DNA from: Diacronema lutheri
Lineage: Eukaryota > Haptophyta > Pavlovophyceae > Pavlovales > Pavlovaceae
NCBI GenBank assembly: GCA_019448385.1
Contig: JAGTXO010000004.1
Span: forward strand, 620,001-684,000
DNA length: 64,000 nucleotides
Reading direction: 5' to 3'
A program made the translations under genes and the position numbers. The notes under the pieces were generated by a model. That model was not told the DNA's origin. It was given only the letters and a program-made list of their open reading frames with translations, and did not search any database. Of this stretch, positions 32,543 to 42,757 are shown one piece after another; positions within the stretch are counted from its first letter, which is position 1; each line of letters begins with the position of its first letter.

Positions 32543-33682
32543 TCACGTCAAGACTCCAGGGCCTCCTCCGCGCGGCCGTTGGCGCGACGAGATGAGCGGC
32601 GGCACCTCGCCCGGCCGCAGGGTGAGCACCTCGGCGCCATCGGCGCTCACGGCGATCGTGTGCTCCCACTGCGCCGAGTCGCGCCCGTCAAGCGTGCGCG
32701 CAGTCCAGCCGTCCGCGTCGATCCGCACGGCAGGCGAGCCCTCGTTGACCATCGGCTCGAGGGTGAGGGCCATGCCGCTCAGCAGCACGACGCCCGCGCT
32801 CGGCCCGCCGGCCGCATGCCGAACAGCCGGGGCCTCGTGGAAGCGGCTGCCGATGCCGTGGCCGACGAATGCGATGACCGACGAGTAGCCCGCGTCGGCG
32901 ATGTGCTGCCCAATCGCCGCGCCCACCTCGCCCAGCGTGACGCCCGGCCGCACCGCTGAGATCCCCACCCACAAGGCCTCTCGTGCGACTAGCGCGAGCT
33001 TGCGCCGGCGTCGTAGCCCGTCGGGCGCGGGGGCGTCGCCGGCACCCGCGCTCGGCGGCGCATCGAGCGGCGGCGCGCCGACGACCCAGCACTTTGACGT
33101 GTCGCCGTGCGCGCCCGACGCTGCCCTGACCGTCACATCGACGTTGACGAGGTCGCCCTCGCGTAGCACCGCCGCTTCCGATGGGATGCCGTGCGCGATC
33201 ACGTCGTTGATCGAGATGCACACGCTCGCGGGAAAGCCGCACAGTGGCGGTACGGGCAGCGGCTTGCCGCCCCACACCGCTCGGCTCACCATGTGCGCGC
33301 TCGCGTGCGCCACGGCGCAGAGCGCCTCGCCAGCCGCATAGCCGCGAAGCAGCCCGCCGGTCAGCCCGCCGTAGTGCAGCGGCGCGGCGGTGGCGCCGAG
33401 CTCGCCCTCAATGAAGGCGCGCGCCACTGCGTCGAGGCGCGCTGTGCTCACGCCCGGCAGAATTTCTCGGTCCAAGCGCTCGAGCACGGCCGCGGCCATA
33501 CGCCCGGCCTCGCGCAGGTCAGCGAGCTGCGCCGCGCTCTTCAGAGCCGGTGCGGGCGGGCGGGACAGGTAGAGCGCGCGGCAAAAGAGAAAGCCAAACA
33601 ACAGGAGGCGGAGCAGCGTCGCGCCCTCGAGGGCGACGACTCGCTTCTCGCTCCCGGCCCTCGCGCTCCCCACACCGGCCAC
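32543..33682 (-). CDS. Type I methionine aminopeptidase with an N-terminal hydrophobic segment
   Basis: Removes initiator methionine from nascent proteins; a two-metal hydrolase. The five metal ligands are visible: Asp in VNVDVTV, Asp in HGDTSKCW, His in FVGHGIGSRFHE, Glu in LTLEPMV and Glu in AQWEHTI. The family also shows the SINDVIAHGIP motif. A segment of about 43 residues sits between PLHYGG and GFPASVC, which are adjacent in typical members; it has no good GT-AG pair and may be a real insertion. The N-terminus has a membrane-like stretch (LLRLLLFGFLFCRALYL), suggesting an organelle-targeted or anchored form. The first codon of the frame is GTG (33682); the first ATG (33499) would cut the conserved first helix (LREAGRMAAAVL), so an upstream first exon is likely and was not found. 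Confidence 0.88.
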   Translation of the reverse strand: MAGVGSARAGSEKRVVALEGATLLRLLLFGFLFCRALYLSRPPAPALKSAAQLADLREAGRMAAAVLERLDREILPGVSTARLDAVARAFIEGELGATAAPLHYGGLTGGLLRGYAAGEALCAVAHASAHMVSRAVWGGKPLPVPPLCGFPASVCISINDVIAHGIPSEAAVLREGDLVNVDVTVRAASGAHGDTSKCWVVGAPPLDAPPSAGAGDAPAPDGLRRRRKLALVAREALWVGISAVRPGVTLGEVGAAIGQHIADAGYSSVIAFVGHGIGSRFHEAPAVRHAAGGPSAGVVLLSGMALTLEPMVNEGSPAVRIDADGWTARTLDGRDSAQWEHTIAVSADGAEVLTLRPGEVPPLISSRQRPRGGGPGVLT

Positions 33683-34159
33683 GCGTGAGTAGTCAACATG
33701 ACTGTATTAGTTTTCATATTGCGACTGCCCGCTGTCTTTTGGGGGAGACAGCCGTCAAGATGTGCTCAACGCGCTCTCGTCGCGCAAGACACGCCGACTT
33801 GACGGCGTGCCGCACCCGAGTGGGTGCGCGTGAGGCAGCGGGAGTGCGAAGTCCAACTCAGTCACATTGACATTTGCTCCACGTACAGGCGTGACGCGAC
33901 AAAGCCGAGTGTGAGCAGCGATCTGTCTGCGGTGCGTGCGGGCTCGCGCAGCTCGTTGCGCAGGGCGAGCTGGCCGTCGCCAGCGCCGTGCGAGCCCCAA
34001 GCAAGAGATGCCAGCCAAGCGAGTGTGCGGGTAGGCTCGCGTGCGCGCAGCGGGCGCAGGCGGCAGCCAATGGCGAAGCGCAGCGACGCGCACGCCTGCT
34101 CGGCGTCTGGCAGAGGCAGGTGCCTCGCTGCGCCGTGCAGCTCGTCGATGTGTGCAGCC
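33683..34159. other. Spacer of 477 bp, nothing recognised
   Basis: Several short open frames exist on both strands but none has family resemblance. It includes a short imperfect hairpin around GTCTTTTGGGGGAGAC (33736-33751), and probably the promoter or first exon of the methionine aminopeptidase gene. Confidence 0.4.
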
Positions 34160-34900
34160 TCAGCCCCATAGCTTCAGCGTGAACGGCTGCGCCAGCTTGC
34201 GCTTGCGCTCCTCCTCGTCAAGTGCAAACTTGCGCTCCTCGAGATCCATTTTGCGCTTGCGCTCCTCCTCGTCGAACGCCAGCTTGCGCTTGCGCTCCTC
34301 CTCGTCGAACGCCAGCTTGCGCTCCTCGAGAGCCCGAATGCGCTTGCGCTCGTTCTCGTCGAACGCCAGCTTGCGCTCCTCGAGAGCCCGAATGCGCTTG
34401 CGCTCGTTCTCGTCGAACGCCAGCTTGCGCTCCTCGAAGGCCCGCTTGCACTTGCGATCCTCCACGTCGCGCAGCCAAAGGCGGATACCTGCCACGACGC
34501 TTATGAAGAGAGACGCGGCGTACGTGATTGTGAGCCATTTGCCTGTCGAGATCACCGCGTCGGTGAGCCCTTTGCCTGTCAAGAGCACCGCGTCGGCGAG
34601 CGCGCGGGGTGCCATCCTGATCGACCATTGGCCGAACCAGTTCGCAATCGCAAGCACAATGTCTGCGCCAAGCCGCGACGGTGTGCTGAAGAGCATGCGC
34701 GGCCGCGCGCGCGCGGCGTGCTGCGACAGCCGCGCGCGCGCGGCGTGCAGAGGCAGCGGCGTGTGGCCGACGACGGTGGCCGTTGAGGGGCCACAATGAG
34801 GCGCTGAGCCAGCGATGCCACGGCCGCGGCAACGAATGGCGCCGAGCGGCACGAAGGCCGCACTGCCGCCAACGATGAGCGCGACAAGCAGCAACCTCAT
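34160..34900 (-). CDS. Plastid-targeted protein with one membrane segment and a charged 18-residue repeat
   Basis: ATG at 34900 was chosen because it opens a classic signal peptide (MRLLLVALIVGGSAAFVP), whose AAFVP end is the cleavage motif of proteins entering red-derived secondary plastids; the frame extends 64 codons further upstream without merit. After an Arg-rich transit-like part comes a region with WFGQWSIRMAPRAL and a probable membrane segment (AASLFISVVAGIRLWL). The last 90 residues are repeats of about 18 residues, EERKLAFDENERKRIRAL and variants, forming a highly charged helix. The product is 246 residues. The function is unknown; a plastid membrane protein with a rigid helical arm is the inference. 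The nucleotide repeat of 54 bp suggests recent expansion. Confidence 0.75.
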   Translation of the reverse strand: MRLLLVALIVGGSAAFVPLGAIRCRGRGIAGSAPHCGPSTATVVGHTPLPLHAARARLSQHAARARPRMLFSTPSRLGADIVLAIANWFGQWSIRMAPRALADAVLLTGKGLTDAVISTGKWLTITYAASLFISVVAGIRLWLRDVEDRKCKRAFEERKLAFDENERKRIRALEERKLAFDENERKRIRALEERKLAFDEEERKRKLAFDEEERKRKMDLEERKFALDEEERKRKLAQPFTLKLWG

Positions 34901-35066
34901 GGCGGCACCATCATCTGCTTTAAGTTTATTCCTGATTTGTGAGTGTTTTTTGAACGTCTGCATTGAGTGCATTCTGCAACTCTGCAGTCGCTCCGGCTCC
35001 AGTCGGGTTGCGTACGAGGCTCGCGACGAGCACGCTGCACAGCCGACAGCGCGCGTGCGGGGAGGT

Positions 35067-38000
35067 TCAGCAAGAGAAGCGCTCTCGGTCATCGGGTGCG
35101 AAGGCGGCGCTGACGGGCAGGAAATAATCCGGCCCGTTCGCGAGCGTCAGCACGAGCACGTCTTCCGCGCTGGCGGAGCGCACGCCGCCGCCCTGGGGCG
35201 AGCTGCTCGAAGCGGCGGACTTGACGCGCCGTGGCGGCATTTCCTCCGCTGGGTCCGCGAGCAGCGCGGAGAATCGCGTCTGCGAGCCGCCCCCGCCGCC
35301 CCCGCCTGCACCCGTCTTCACCTTTGCGCCCGCTCTCGACGCCGCGGCGGGCGCCGGCGCAGCCGCGTGCGTCCGGACCGGCGAGCGCGGCAAGCGCGTG
35401 CGATCGGCGCCTTCTCGTGGAAGGCACGCGCTCACGTGCACGGTGAGCGTCGCGCATTGCCCGGGCTTGATCTCGCCCTCGGACGGCGTGACAGTCAGCC
35501 AGTCGGGGAAAGGTGAGTCAAGCGGTGGCCGCTTGCGGAAGGAGAAGTGCGCGACTGTCTGGCCCACGTTGCTCACCTCGACCACGAGCGATCTCGACGC
35601 GGCACTCGGCTCCGCGAGCGCATCGCCTGGCGCGTCGCCAGCAGCGCGAGCGCCCGCCTTGGGCAAAGCTGCAGCGAGAGCAAGAGGGGGGGGCAGAGGG
35701 GGGGAGGGGAGCTAGCGATGTGAGCGCGCGTAGCGCCGGCACGCGCTGGGCTGCGCGATGACGCCGTCACGAGCCGAAGCGCGCGCGCGCAGGAGATCGG
35801 GCGGCGTGCCAGCGTGAAGCGGTTGAGGGGGTGGGCTCACCGGGGCCTGCAGGCAGCGGCGGGCGCTCAAAGCGCAATTCTCGCGGATGGAGCGTAACGG
35901 CTGGTATGCGGCTCTCCTCCCATTGGTCGAGCGCCTTGTGCAGCCGCGCCTTCTTCTCCAGGGACTCAGCCTCGATGGCCACGCGCATCGAGCAGAAGAC
36001 CTGTGCGCATGGCGTGCGAGGGGGTGCACGCGGAGCACGGGCGGGGGGCGATCGCGCATGCGCGATCGCGTGCGCTCAGGTCTGGCTGTGAAGGCCTCGC
36101 CGCGGCACGCGGCACATATTGGGTGCCATATGCGGGCCGAGCGTGCGTGCAGCGCACCGCGTGCCGGGCGCAAGGGCGTCCGGCACACGTGGCGCGCCGC
36201 CGCCTGCGCCCCTGAGGGAAAGGCGCGCACCGGCCTATGGTCCGACACGTTGACCTCCCTGCGCGTGTACTCCACCGCGGACACGCGCTGCAGCTCGCCC
36301 TCGCGCGTCTGCTCCGTCCACAGCACGCGGTCTGTCCATGCGGGCGTGCGCTTCTTGTCGGACGAGTCGTACGCCTCCGAGTCTGCGCAGCGCATCGCGT
36401 CGGGCGGGCGCGTCGGCGCTGCGTGTGGGAGCGCGCAACGCCAGGCTCCGGTCCGCAGAGGCGGCGCCGTGGTGCAGCCGTTGCGCGCGCGCCGGGCGCG
36501 CGCGCACTGAGGTCGTATTTGTAGGTGGGCGCAAAGGCGATGGGCGCCTCTTGGTAGCCCTCGAACGCGCGGCCGCCGCGCCTCGCCTCGTGCAGCTGGC
36601 AGCAGCTGAGGAGCGGCTCGTACTTGCCCTCCTTGATCAGCTCGCGCACCTGCGCCTCCTTGAACGCCGCGCCGTGGCTCAGCCGATAGTTGAGGTCGCC
36701 CATCCAGATCGTCACGTCGTGGTGCCGCAGCTTGAGCGAGACGAGCGGCGCGCCGCGCGGCGCCTCGTCGACCGCCTGCGCCGAGACGGCCTGCGCCTTT
36801 GCCACCTCCCTCGGCACGGTGAAGGCAAGCCGTTCGCGAATCTGCCGGTACTCGGCGTTGCGCGTCTCGGCGGACAGCTTGTTCGCGTTCAGATGCGCGC
36901 ACACGACCGCGAAGGTTGAGTGGTAAAAGCGAAGCCGGATCGCCGCGGCGCCCTGCAGTCGCACGGCGCGCGCGCGCGCAACGCGGCGGTCAAAGTGCGG
37001 CGAGCGCTCAGGGGCGGGGGAGGGAATCCAGGCGGCTGCACCCGCCGATGCAATGGCTGGCGGCTGCACATGCTGCGCGCACGGCGCGGCCGCGCACCTT
37101 GTTGCCCAAAAAGCCGAGCGCGCCCGTGCCGACCGTCGCGGTCCGCACCTCCGCGCAATGCGACGCGTGGTCTCGCCGCGCCCACAGCTGCCACAGGCGC
37201 GCGGCGCCACGCAATGGTGATGGTGATGGTTGAGCTCGGCGGGTTCGCGCGCACGCGCGCGCGTGCTCGCGTGCCGCAAGCAGCGGGGAAAGGAGAGCGC
37301 TAAGGATGATCGCACCCAAAAACAGGAGGCACACAAAGAGCAGGGCACAGCGAGCAGGGCTCAAGGCAAGCGCACGGCCGAGCCGCTCGGCAGCACAGAA
37401 CACCCACCCACCCGCCGTACGCGATCGCAGCAGCGGCGCGCGACGGATGCGGGCGGCACGGCGCCTGGCAGCGCGTGCGCACCCGCACGACATTCGCACC
37501 GCGACGCTGCGCATGCAGGCATGCGTGGCCGCACGACCCAAGCCGCGGCGTGGCGCAGGCAGGCATGCGTGGCCGCACGACCCAAGCCGCGGCGTGGCGC
37601 AGGCAGGCATGCGTGGCCGCACGACTCAAGCCGCGACGCTGCGCAGGCAGGCATGCGTGGCCGCACGACCCAAGCCGCGGCGTGGCGCATGGCCGGCGGG
37701 GCCGGGCGCGAAAGGCGCGTGCGCGCCTCACGAGCAGCAAGATGCCGACGAGCTGCACGCTCTCCACTAGCACATACGGACACCGCTCTGACGAGAGGTG
37801 GGCGCTCACGCTCGGCTGGCTCGACAAGCGCGCCCGAATGCCGTCGGCGCACGGCTCGTCACTCGAGCGCATCTCGAGCAGCCACGCGCTGAGCGCGCCC
37901 TCGAGCAGCCCTGCGAGGCGCGAGCGGAGTGGCGGCCGCAAGCAGGCAGTACGGCGCGCGCGAGAGCTGCGGATCAGCGATCCGGATGCGCGCTTTGAGC

Positions 38001-38562
38001 ATGCCGCGCACCGCGCACGCCATTGCGAGGCACAAATGCGCCGAGCGCGCGCGCGGCCACTAGCGCGAGGCTGCGCCACACCCTTCCATGTCGACAGGAT
38101 CTGGCCGTCAGTGAGGAGAACCTCGCGCGCATTGAGGTCCACGGCCTCTTGCACTCCAAAAAGCACGAGATCAGGCAGCGCACCCGGCGCCGGCTGCCCA
38201 AGCGCGTCGAGCACGCTCGCCGGCGTGGGCGTCAGGCCTGCGACGTTCCATGTGACAGCCCACACGTTGACGGAGAAGCGGTCGTGGATTGAGCCGTTGC
38301 GCCGGTGAGCGAGTATCTGGCGCTGTCTGAGTGCGGAGAAAGCCAGCGGGTCGTAGTCCGCGCCGGTCGCTCGTGCGCCCACCTCTTCCAACGCGCCGTC
38401 GCTGTCCCTGCGCTCGAAGGCCGCGTGCGCCTTTGACGAAGTGTCGTGGCGTGGCGATTCCGGCAGCAGCACGTTGCCCAGGCTGTTAATGAGCACTCGA
38501 GCGGGCTGGAGCGGCGACGAGGTATCCAGGTCCGTTGACGCGCGCACGTATGTGCTCACCAT
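35067..38562 (-). CDS. OCRL/INPP5B-type inositol polyphosphate 5-phosphatase, seven exons
   Basis: Removes the 5-phosphate from phosphoinositides such as PI(4,5)P2. Exons are 38562-38082, 37910-37732, 37187-37098, 36952-36508, 36382-36231, 36000-35841 and 35668-35067; all phases fit and give 702 residues. Catalytic motifs in order: [82 protein letters not shown] and SDHRPV. The C-terminus is an ASH domain ([30 protein letters not shown]), ending [19 protein letters not shown], very like OCRL. The N-terminal PH domain and the RhoGAP domain of animal OCRL are not seen. A Gly-rich insert splits the ASH region. Intron 2 (544 nt) carries a 44-bp tandem repeat. It is head to head with the bL17 gene. 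Confidence 0.92.
37517..37692 (+). repeat. 44-bp tandem repeat, four copies, in OCRL-like intron 2
   Basis: The unit begins GGCATGCGTGGCCGCACGAC, with starts at 37518, 37562, 37606 and 37650. The last two copies have small changes. It lies wholly within an intron. Confidence 0.9.
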
Positions 38563-38722
38563 CCGAGCGCCGCCCGTCCCGCGGCTCCTCGGGCGCTCTC
38601 GGCCGGCTCTCCACCACTACAAAAGCCAGGAAAGAGAAGCGTGACGGTGACACGCCGTGACAAAGAACTCCGGACGTCATGGCATTCCGGAGGAGAAGCC
38701 ACGCGCAAAACTGCTGGCTTCA
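38563..38722. promoter_or_regulatory. 160-bp divergent promoter, OCRL-like / bL17 genes
   Basis: Spacer between start codons at 38562 (minus) and 38723 (plus). No clear TATA element. It must contain both transcription starts unless they lie within the genes. Confidence 0.5.
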
Positions 38723-39560
38723 ATGATGAAGGCCAGGCTCGTGGCGCTCGCGGCCGTGGCCGTCCTCAACGGCGCGTTGGCGTACACGCCGGCGGGCGTG
38801 GGCTTCCTGCCCGGCCGTGTGGCTGTCAGCCGCGCCTCCCCGAGCATCGGCTCGTCGGTCGAGATGATGGTGCGCACCCGCGAGGCGCGCGGCACGCACT
38901 CGAGCAATCATATCTTCTGCGGGCGGATGGTCGTGCGTACCAACGTTGGGCGGGCGCCCACTCGAGCACGCGCGCCACCCGCTCACGCCGCGCACCGCGC
39001 ACCCTTATGGCCGTTCGCTGCGCCCGTCCGCGACCGCGCCTCCGGCAGCGACACGCGGTGCGCGGCGGCCGCCTCGGCCGGCCCGCCGACCAGCGCAAGG
39101 CCCTCCTCCGGGCGCTTACGACGGAGTGCATCCGCCACGGCGCGATCACGACGACTCTGACCAAGTGCAAGGAGGTGCGCAAGACGGTTGACCACATGGT
39201 CACGCTCGCCAAGGATGGCTCGCTCCACGCGCGCCGGCAGGCCCTCGGCTACATCTACGACAAGCAGCTTGTGCACGCTCTCTTTGAGGGGGTGCGGCGC
39301 TCCGCCCAGGCGTGCTCGCGGCGCGCGGCGATGTGGCATTGTCTGCAACGCTTGGCTGAGCGCTGCTCGGGCATGCACGCGCGTATAGTCGCGCGGACAA
39401 GCCGTCCGCGGCGTGCTCACCTCATCCCTTGTGCGCCTCATGCTGCGGTGCGCAGGCGGCGGACCGCTACAAGGACAGGGAAGGCGGCTATACCCGCATC
39501 ACGCGGGGCGATTTCCGGCGCGGCGACAACACGCAGATGGGCACTATCGAGCTCGTCTAA
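38723..39560 (+). CDS. rpl17: Plastid ribosomal protein bL17, nucleus-encoded, three exons
   Basis: A bacterial-type large-subunit ribosomal protein. Exons are 38723-38869, 39049-39291 and 39456-39560, all in phase 0, giving 164 residues. Introns start GTGCGCAC and GTGCGGCG and end GGCAG and CGCAG. The join after codon 49 reads [22 protein letters not shown], the true start of bL17 (normally MRHxxxGRKLGR), so exon 1 encodes only targeting. It is a signal peptide ([20 protein letters not shown]) then a short transit part, as for proteins of secondary plastids. The core has [32 protein letters not shown], then [12 protein letters not shown] and the usual end MGTIELV. The residue after the signal cleavage would be Tyr rather than the common Phe. 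Confidence 0.93.
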
Positions 39561-39845
39561 ATGTGTTATCGCCCAATCCAAGGATGAACGCTCGCACGGC
39601 TGCCCGGATTGGGCACCTAGCTCCCCTGCAGGGCGCCGAAGGCAGTGCGAGGGCGACGCGAGGTTGCAACCGCTGGAATGCGAGCGGTGTCGACATACGG
39701 CTTGCCGTCACAGCAGGTTGACGGCAGCTGTGATCGACGGGCATTGCACCGTTTCGGTGCGAACATGACGATCGCTTCTCCGAGTTGAGCCTGCCGTCCG
39801 TCGCAAACCTGCGCAGACGATCGCTTCTCGTGCACCGCGCGCGGG

Positions 39846-40679
39846 CTAGGATGCAATCATCTGCGTGAAATCGGCCTTGCTCACGTACTTGGTGCCCGCG
39901 GGAAGCAGCGGTGTGCCGTCGATCCCGAGCGCCTTGAGCGCCTCCGTGCACTGCGCGATCGTCATGCCACGCTTTGCGACGTCGTACATGTCGTACAGCG
40001 CGTCGATCTCGTCGATCCCAAAAAAGAGCATAGGCGAGCTAAGGTCGTCGGCGCCGCGCAGCGTCTGCAGCTTTGAGACCAGGAAGGCTTTTGGGTCGTC
40101 TGGCTTCGCGTACAACAGCGCTTGCGCGAGCTGTCCGAAGAGCGCGCTCAGCTGATGCCGCTCGAGGTACTGCTCGGCCTGCACCTGCGCGTCGAGCTTG
40201 AGGCGCTCACGCCGCACATTCGATTCGGCGTTGGGGTCGCGCCGCTCCTTCTTGCCTTTATAGCGCGCCTGGATCTTGGTGGCCGCGAGGTCCTTACGCT
40301 GCTTGCGCTGCTTCTGCTCGCGCCGCGATTTGGCGCCGCGCTCGACGGCCTGGAGAGTCGTGGCGGCATCGAGCTCTCTCGCCGCACGCGCCGCCTTGCC
40401 TGCGGCTCTGCGCTGTTGAGCGCTCATGCGCGCGCGCTTGCCTCGCTGCGCGCTCTGCAACCGGATCGCGGCGCGGCCCATCTCCTCGGCATTCTGCGCC
40501 GTCACGGTCGAGGCCGAGACGGGCTCGGCGGCGATCTCGGTGGGATCCGCGGAGGCGAGCTCCGCGAGTGCAACGGCAGCAGGCTCCGAGCCTTCCATCG
40601 CACCGTCCTCGTCCACGTCGTCTATGCCGCTTTCGGGCTGGTTGACCGCGGCCTCATCCTCGTGCGGGTCGTCCGACAT
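39846..40679 (-). CDS. IQ-motif protein with an EFCAB10-like C-terminal half
   Basis: ATG at 40679, 277 residues, no intron needed. The N-terminus is acidic. Three IQ-like calmodulin-binding helices follow: AAIRLQSAQRGKRAR, AATTLQAVERGAKSRR and AATKIQARYKGKKERR. The rest resembles EFCAB10: a DPY-30/RIIa-like docking helix pair (QVQAEQYLERHQLSALFGQL, KPDDPKAFLVSKL), then a degenerate EF-hand pair (IDEIDALYDMYDVAKRGM, CTEALKALGID). Proteins with this docking module are often found in cilia and flagella, which suggests, but does not show, an axonemal role. Calcium-binding loops look incomplete. Its start is 15 bp from the repeat family that fills 40.7-42.3 kb. Confidence 0.82.
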   Translation of the reverse strand: MSDDPHEDEAAVNQPESGIDDVDEDGAMEGSEPAAVALAELASADPTEIAAEPVSASTVTAQNAEEMGRAAIRLQSAQRGKRARMSAQQRRAAGKAARAARELDAATTLQAVERGAKSRREQKQRKQRKDLAATKIQARYKGKKERRDPNAESNVRRERLKLDAQVQAEQYLERHQLSALFGQLAQALLYAKPDDPKAFLVSKLQTLRGADDLSSPMLFFGIDEIDALYDMYDVAKRGMTIAQCTEALKALGIDGTPLLPAGTKYVSKADFTQMIAS

Positions 40680-40693
40680 TGTGTAACTGCCAA

Positions 40694-41476
40694 CTAGAGA
40701 AGCGCGAAAGAGGCCGGCCCGCCCTCCAGGAACTCGTGTGTTGGCTCAACGTTGACGCGCGCGCTGGCCTGGAGTGCATACGCGCCAACAATCGTCCACG
40801 ATGAGCGCGAGAGGACGAACTTCTCAACGACAGTCTCGTCATTGGCGCAGCCAAAGGCGCAAGCAGCTCGACAGGCAGGTTTGGAAGCTTGCTGCGACAC
40901 GAGCAGACCAGATGCTGAGCTGCAGGTCTCAGAGACGTGGTCGGCGGTCCAGTGGGTGGACTTGCTGCACGTCACATCGCGCTGCGGGCGCGCATGTCCT
41001 GGCGAGCGCCCTTTGGCGTAGCCTGCACACTCTCCGCAATCATCCCGTCCAACTCGGCACGCAGCTTTCAGCTCGTGCTCATAGCCGTAGGGTGGATGGC
41101 GGCGTTGTGAGCTCGAGCGCCGAAGCATTCGACCATGTGAGTGAGATGACCCCACATGCGGATGACCTTGCGTGAAGGAGGTGCACAGTCCATGTGACAC
41201 GGAGCCTGTGCACTCACAAGAGCGGTTGCACGTTGCCGACGGTACAGCAAGAGTGCCCTTGAGATAGTCAGAAAGCACGCGCTGCCGGAAGACTCTAGTC
41301 ACGTGCGCAGCGCCCACGGCGAGCGTGGCAATGTCGAGCACGCTTTGGCAGCTTTCCAGAACGACGACGCGTTGGCCGCGCAGCTCAAGCACCGTTGTCA
41401 TTGTAGTGCGACGTGCTCTGAGACATGGAGCTGTACGTGTCGCATTGGCAGGTTTGAAAGCTTGCCAGTGCGACAC
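40694..41476 (-). mobile_element. Repeat family copy A, with an open frame of 260 codons
   Basis: A minus-strand frame whose parts recur elsewhere in the window. GQRVVVLESCQSVLDIATLA through CECTGSVSHGLCTSF is almost identical to the plus strand at about 48105-48345, and KPACRAACAFGCANDETVVEK recurs, changed, at about 41775-41850 and 48740-48800. Cys-rich spacing (CRAACAFGC) suggests a metal-binding module. The protein is not recognised. Multi-copy occurrence, inverted pairing and decay of the other copies suggest a transposon-derived sequence. This copy has the longest open frame, so it could also be a host gene that the repeats captured. Confidence 0.5.
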
Positions 41477-41478
41477 GT
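41435..41478. repeat. Short hairpin at the A/B repeat junction
   Basis: Arms ACGTGTCGCATTGGCA (41435-41450) and TGCCAGTGCGACACGT (41463-41478) pair with one mismatch around a 12-nt loop. It marks the point where copy A (minus) meets copy B (plus). Confidence 0.7.
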
Positions 41479-42290
41479 GCAGATCAGATACGAACGACGT
41501 TTACGGACGGGTCAGCAAGGGTGGCGTGCTCGGGGCCGAGGTGTCACGAACGGAGCGAGCGACGAGTGCACGCAGCGTCGGCTGAAGTCAGGGCGACGAC
41601 CCCGTGCTAGCCGGCAGCGGAGACGGCCGGGACGGCAAGGACGCGGCAAAACGCGGCATGGGCGGACACCCACACACGCCGAGCCACCCCGCGCCGGGCC
41701 CTGTCGGCCGCCGCCGCCGTCGCCGCGCCGGCAGCAGACGCAGGCGTCCACGTCAGAGGACGTCGCATTGGCAAACCTGCCTGTCGAGCTGCTTGCGCCT
41801 TCGGCAGCGCCGATGGCGAAACTGCCGTCGAGAAGTACGTCCGCTGGCGCGCATAGCGAGCGCGCGTCGAGAGTTCAAACGTGCCCATCTTTTTACATCG
41901 ATGCATTAGCAGATGGGGTACATTGGGCCGAGGCGCGACAAGACAGGAACATTGCTGTGTTGTGCCGTTGGCTTTGGCGTTGTGAGTCGCGAGCAGTGGG
42001 CCAACCCAAAATTGAGCAAACAATGGGCCAGCTCCCGGACTGAGCCCGTGCGCGGAGAGCTCGGCCTCTCTTGCCCAATTTAAACGATATCGTTGGCACG
42101 TTCGACGCCGACGCTGATTTCGACATCGACTCTACCGACGCGGCGGCCCGTCGGGAAGAAGTATATTTTTTGTAAATCGTCAATGCGAGGTGAAGGCAGC
42201 GACAGCACATGTTGGCCCTGCCCGGTTATTTGTTTTCGTCGGCATGTCAACCGAACTGTTTGACCTGTGCTGAGTCAAACATTTGAGCTA
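41479..42290 (+). mobile_element. Repeat family copy B, decayed
   Basis: Shares the KPACRAACAFG...ETAVEKYV peptide (about 41775-41850) with copy A. It shares about 350 bp (GTACGTCCGCTGGCGCGCATAGCGAG, then GGACTGAGCCCGTGCGCGGAGAG and ACGATATCGTTGGCACGTTCGA) with copy C. The right end has GTTTGACC/GTCAAAC motifs (42250-42280), reminiscent of the subterminal repeats of the hAT element. No intact frame. Confidence 0.55.
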
Positions 42291-42590
42291 AAAGTCTTTT
42301 CCGCTTCTGGCATATATAGGGCGCCTGTGCGCCCCATACATGATCGCAATCCTGGCAATCCTGGCCCCTGCGGTCGGCATGCGCACGCACGCTCTCCACA
42401 GGGGCAGGAGCGCGCTCTCTGGGGCCGCCGCATCCAGAAAGCAACGGTTTCCCTGGCCAGCACGGCCGGGGGTCCACAGCTGGGCTCGCCCGAACTGCGG
42501 CAGACGAGGTGACCTCGTTCGCGTGACGCCGGCGGCCTGTGCCATCGGCGCAAGCTCCGAGCAGAGGGGACCGCACACCTAGCGGCCTGT

Positions 42591-42651
42591 GCGCATCGTG
42601 GACGCCCCCTCCCTCCGCATCGTTGACGGCATGTCCCCGTCCACGATGCGC
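42591..42651. repeat. Hairpin with 14-bp perfect stem
   Basis: GCGCATCGTGGACG (42591-42604) and CGTCCACGATGCGC (42638-42651) form a perfect stem with a 33-nt loop. No linked gene is recognised. Confidence 0.75.
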
Positions 42652-42729
42652 GCGAGAGGATGAGGCCGCGTCGTGGACGCAATGATGCGCGCGACGACAG
42701 GGCCGCCCCCTTCCCCGACCCCTTCCCCT

Positions 42730-42757
42730 CCCCCCCCCCCCCCCCCCCCCCCCCCCC
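42730..42757 (+). repeat. C homopolymer, 28 nt
   Basis: Within a longer pyrimidine stretch (about 42705-42785) in the gene-poor island. Confidence 0.95.

Noticed and set aside
37517-37692. CRISPR array
   Set aside because: The 44-bp units are contiguous without variable spacers and lie in an intron.
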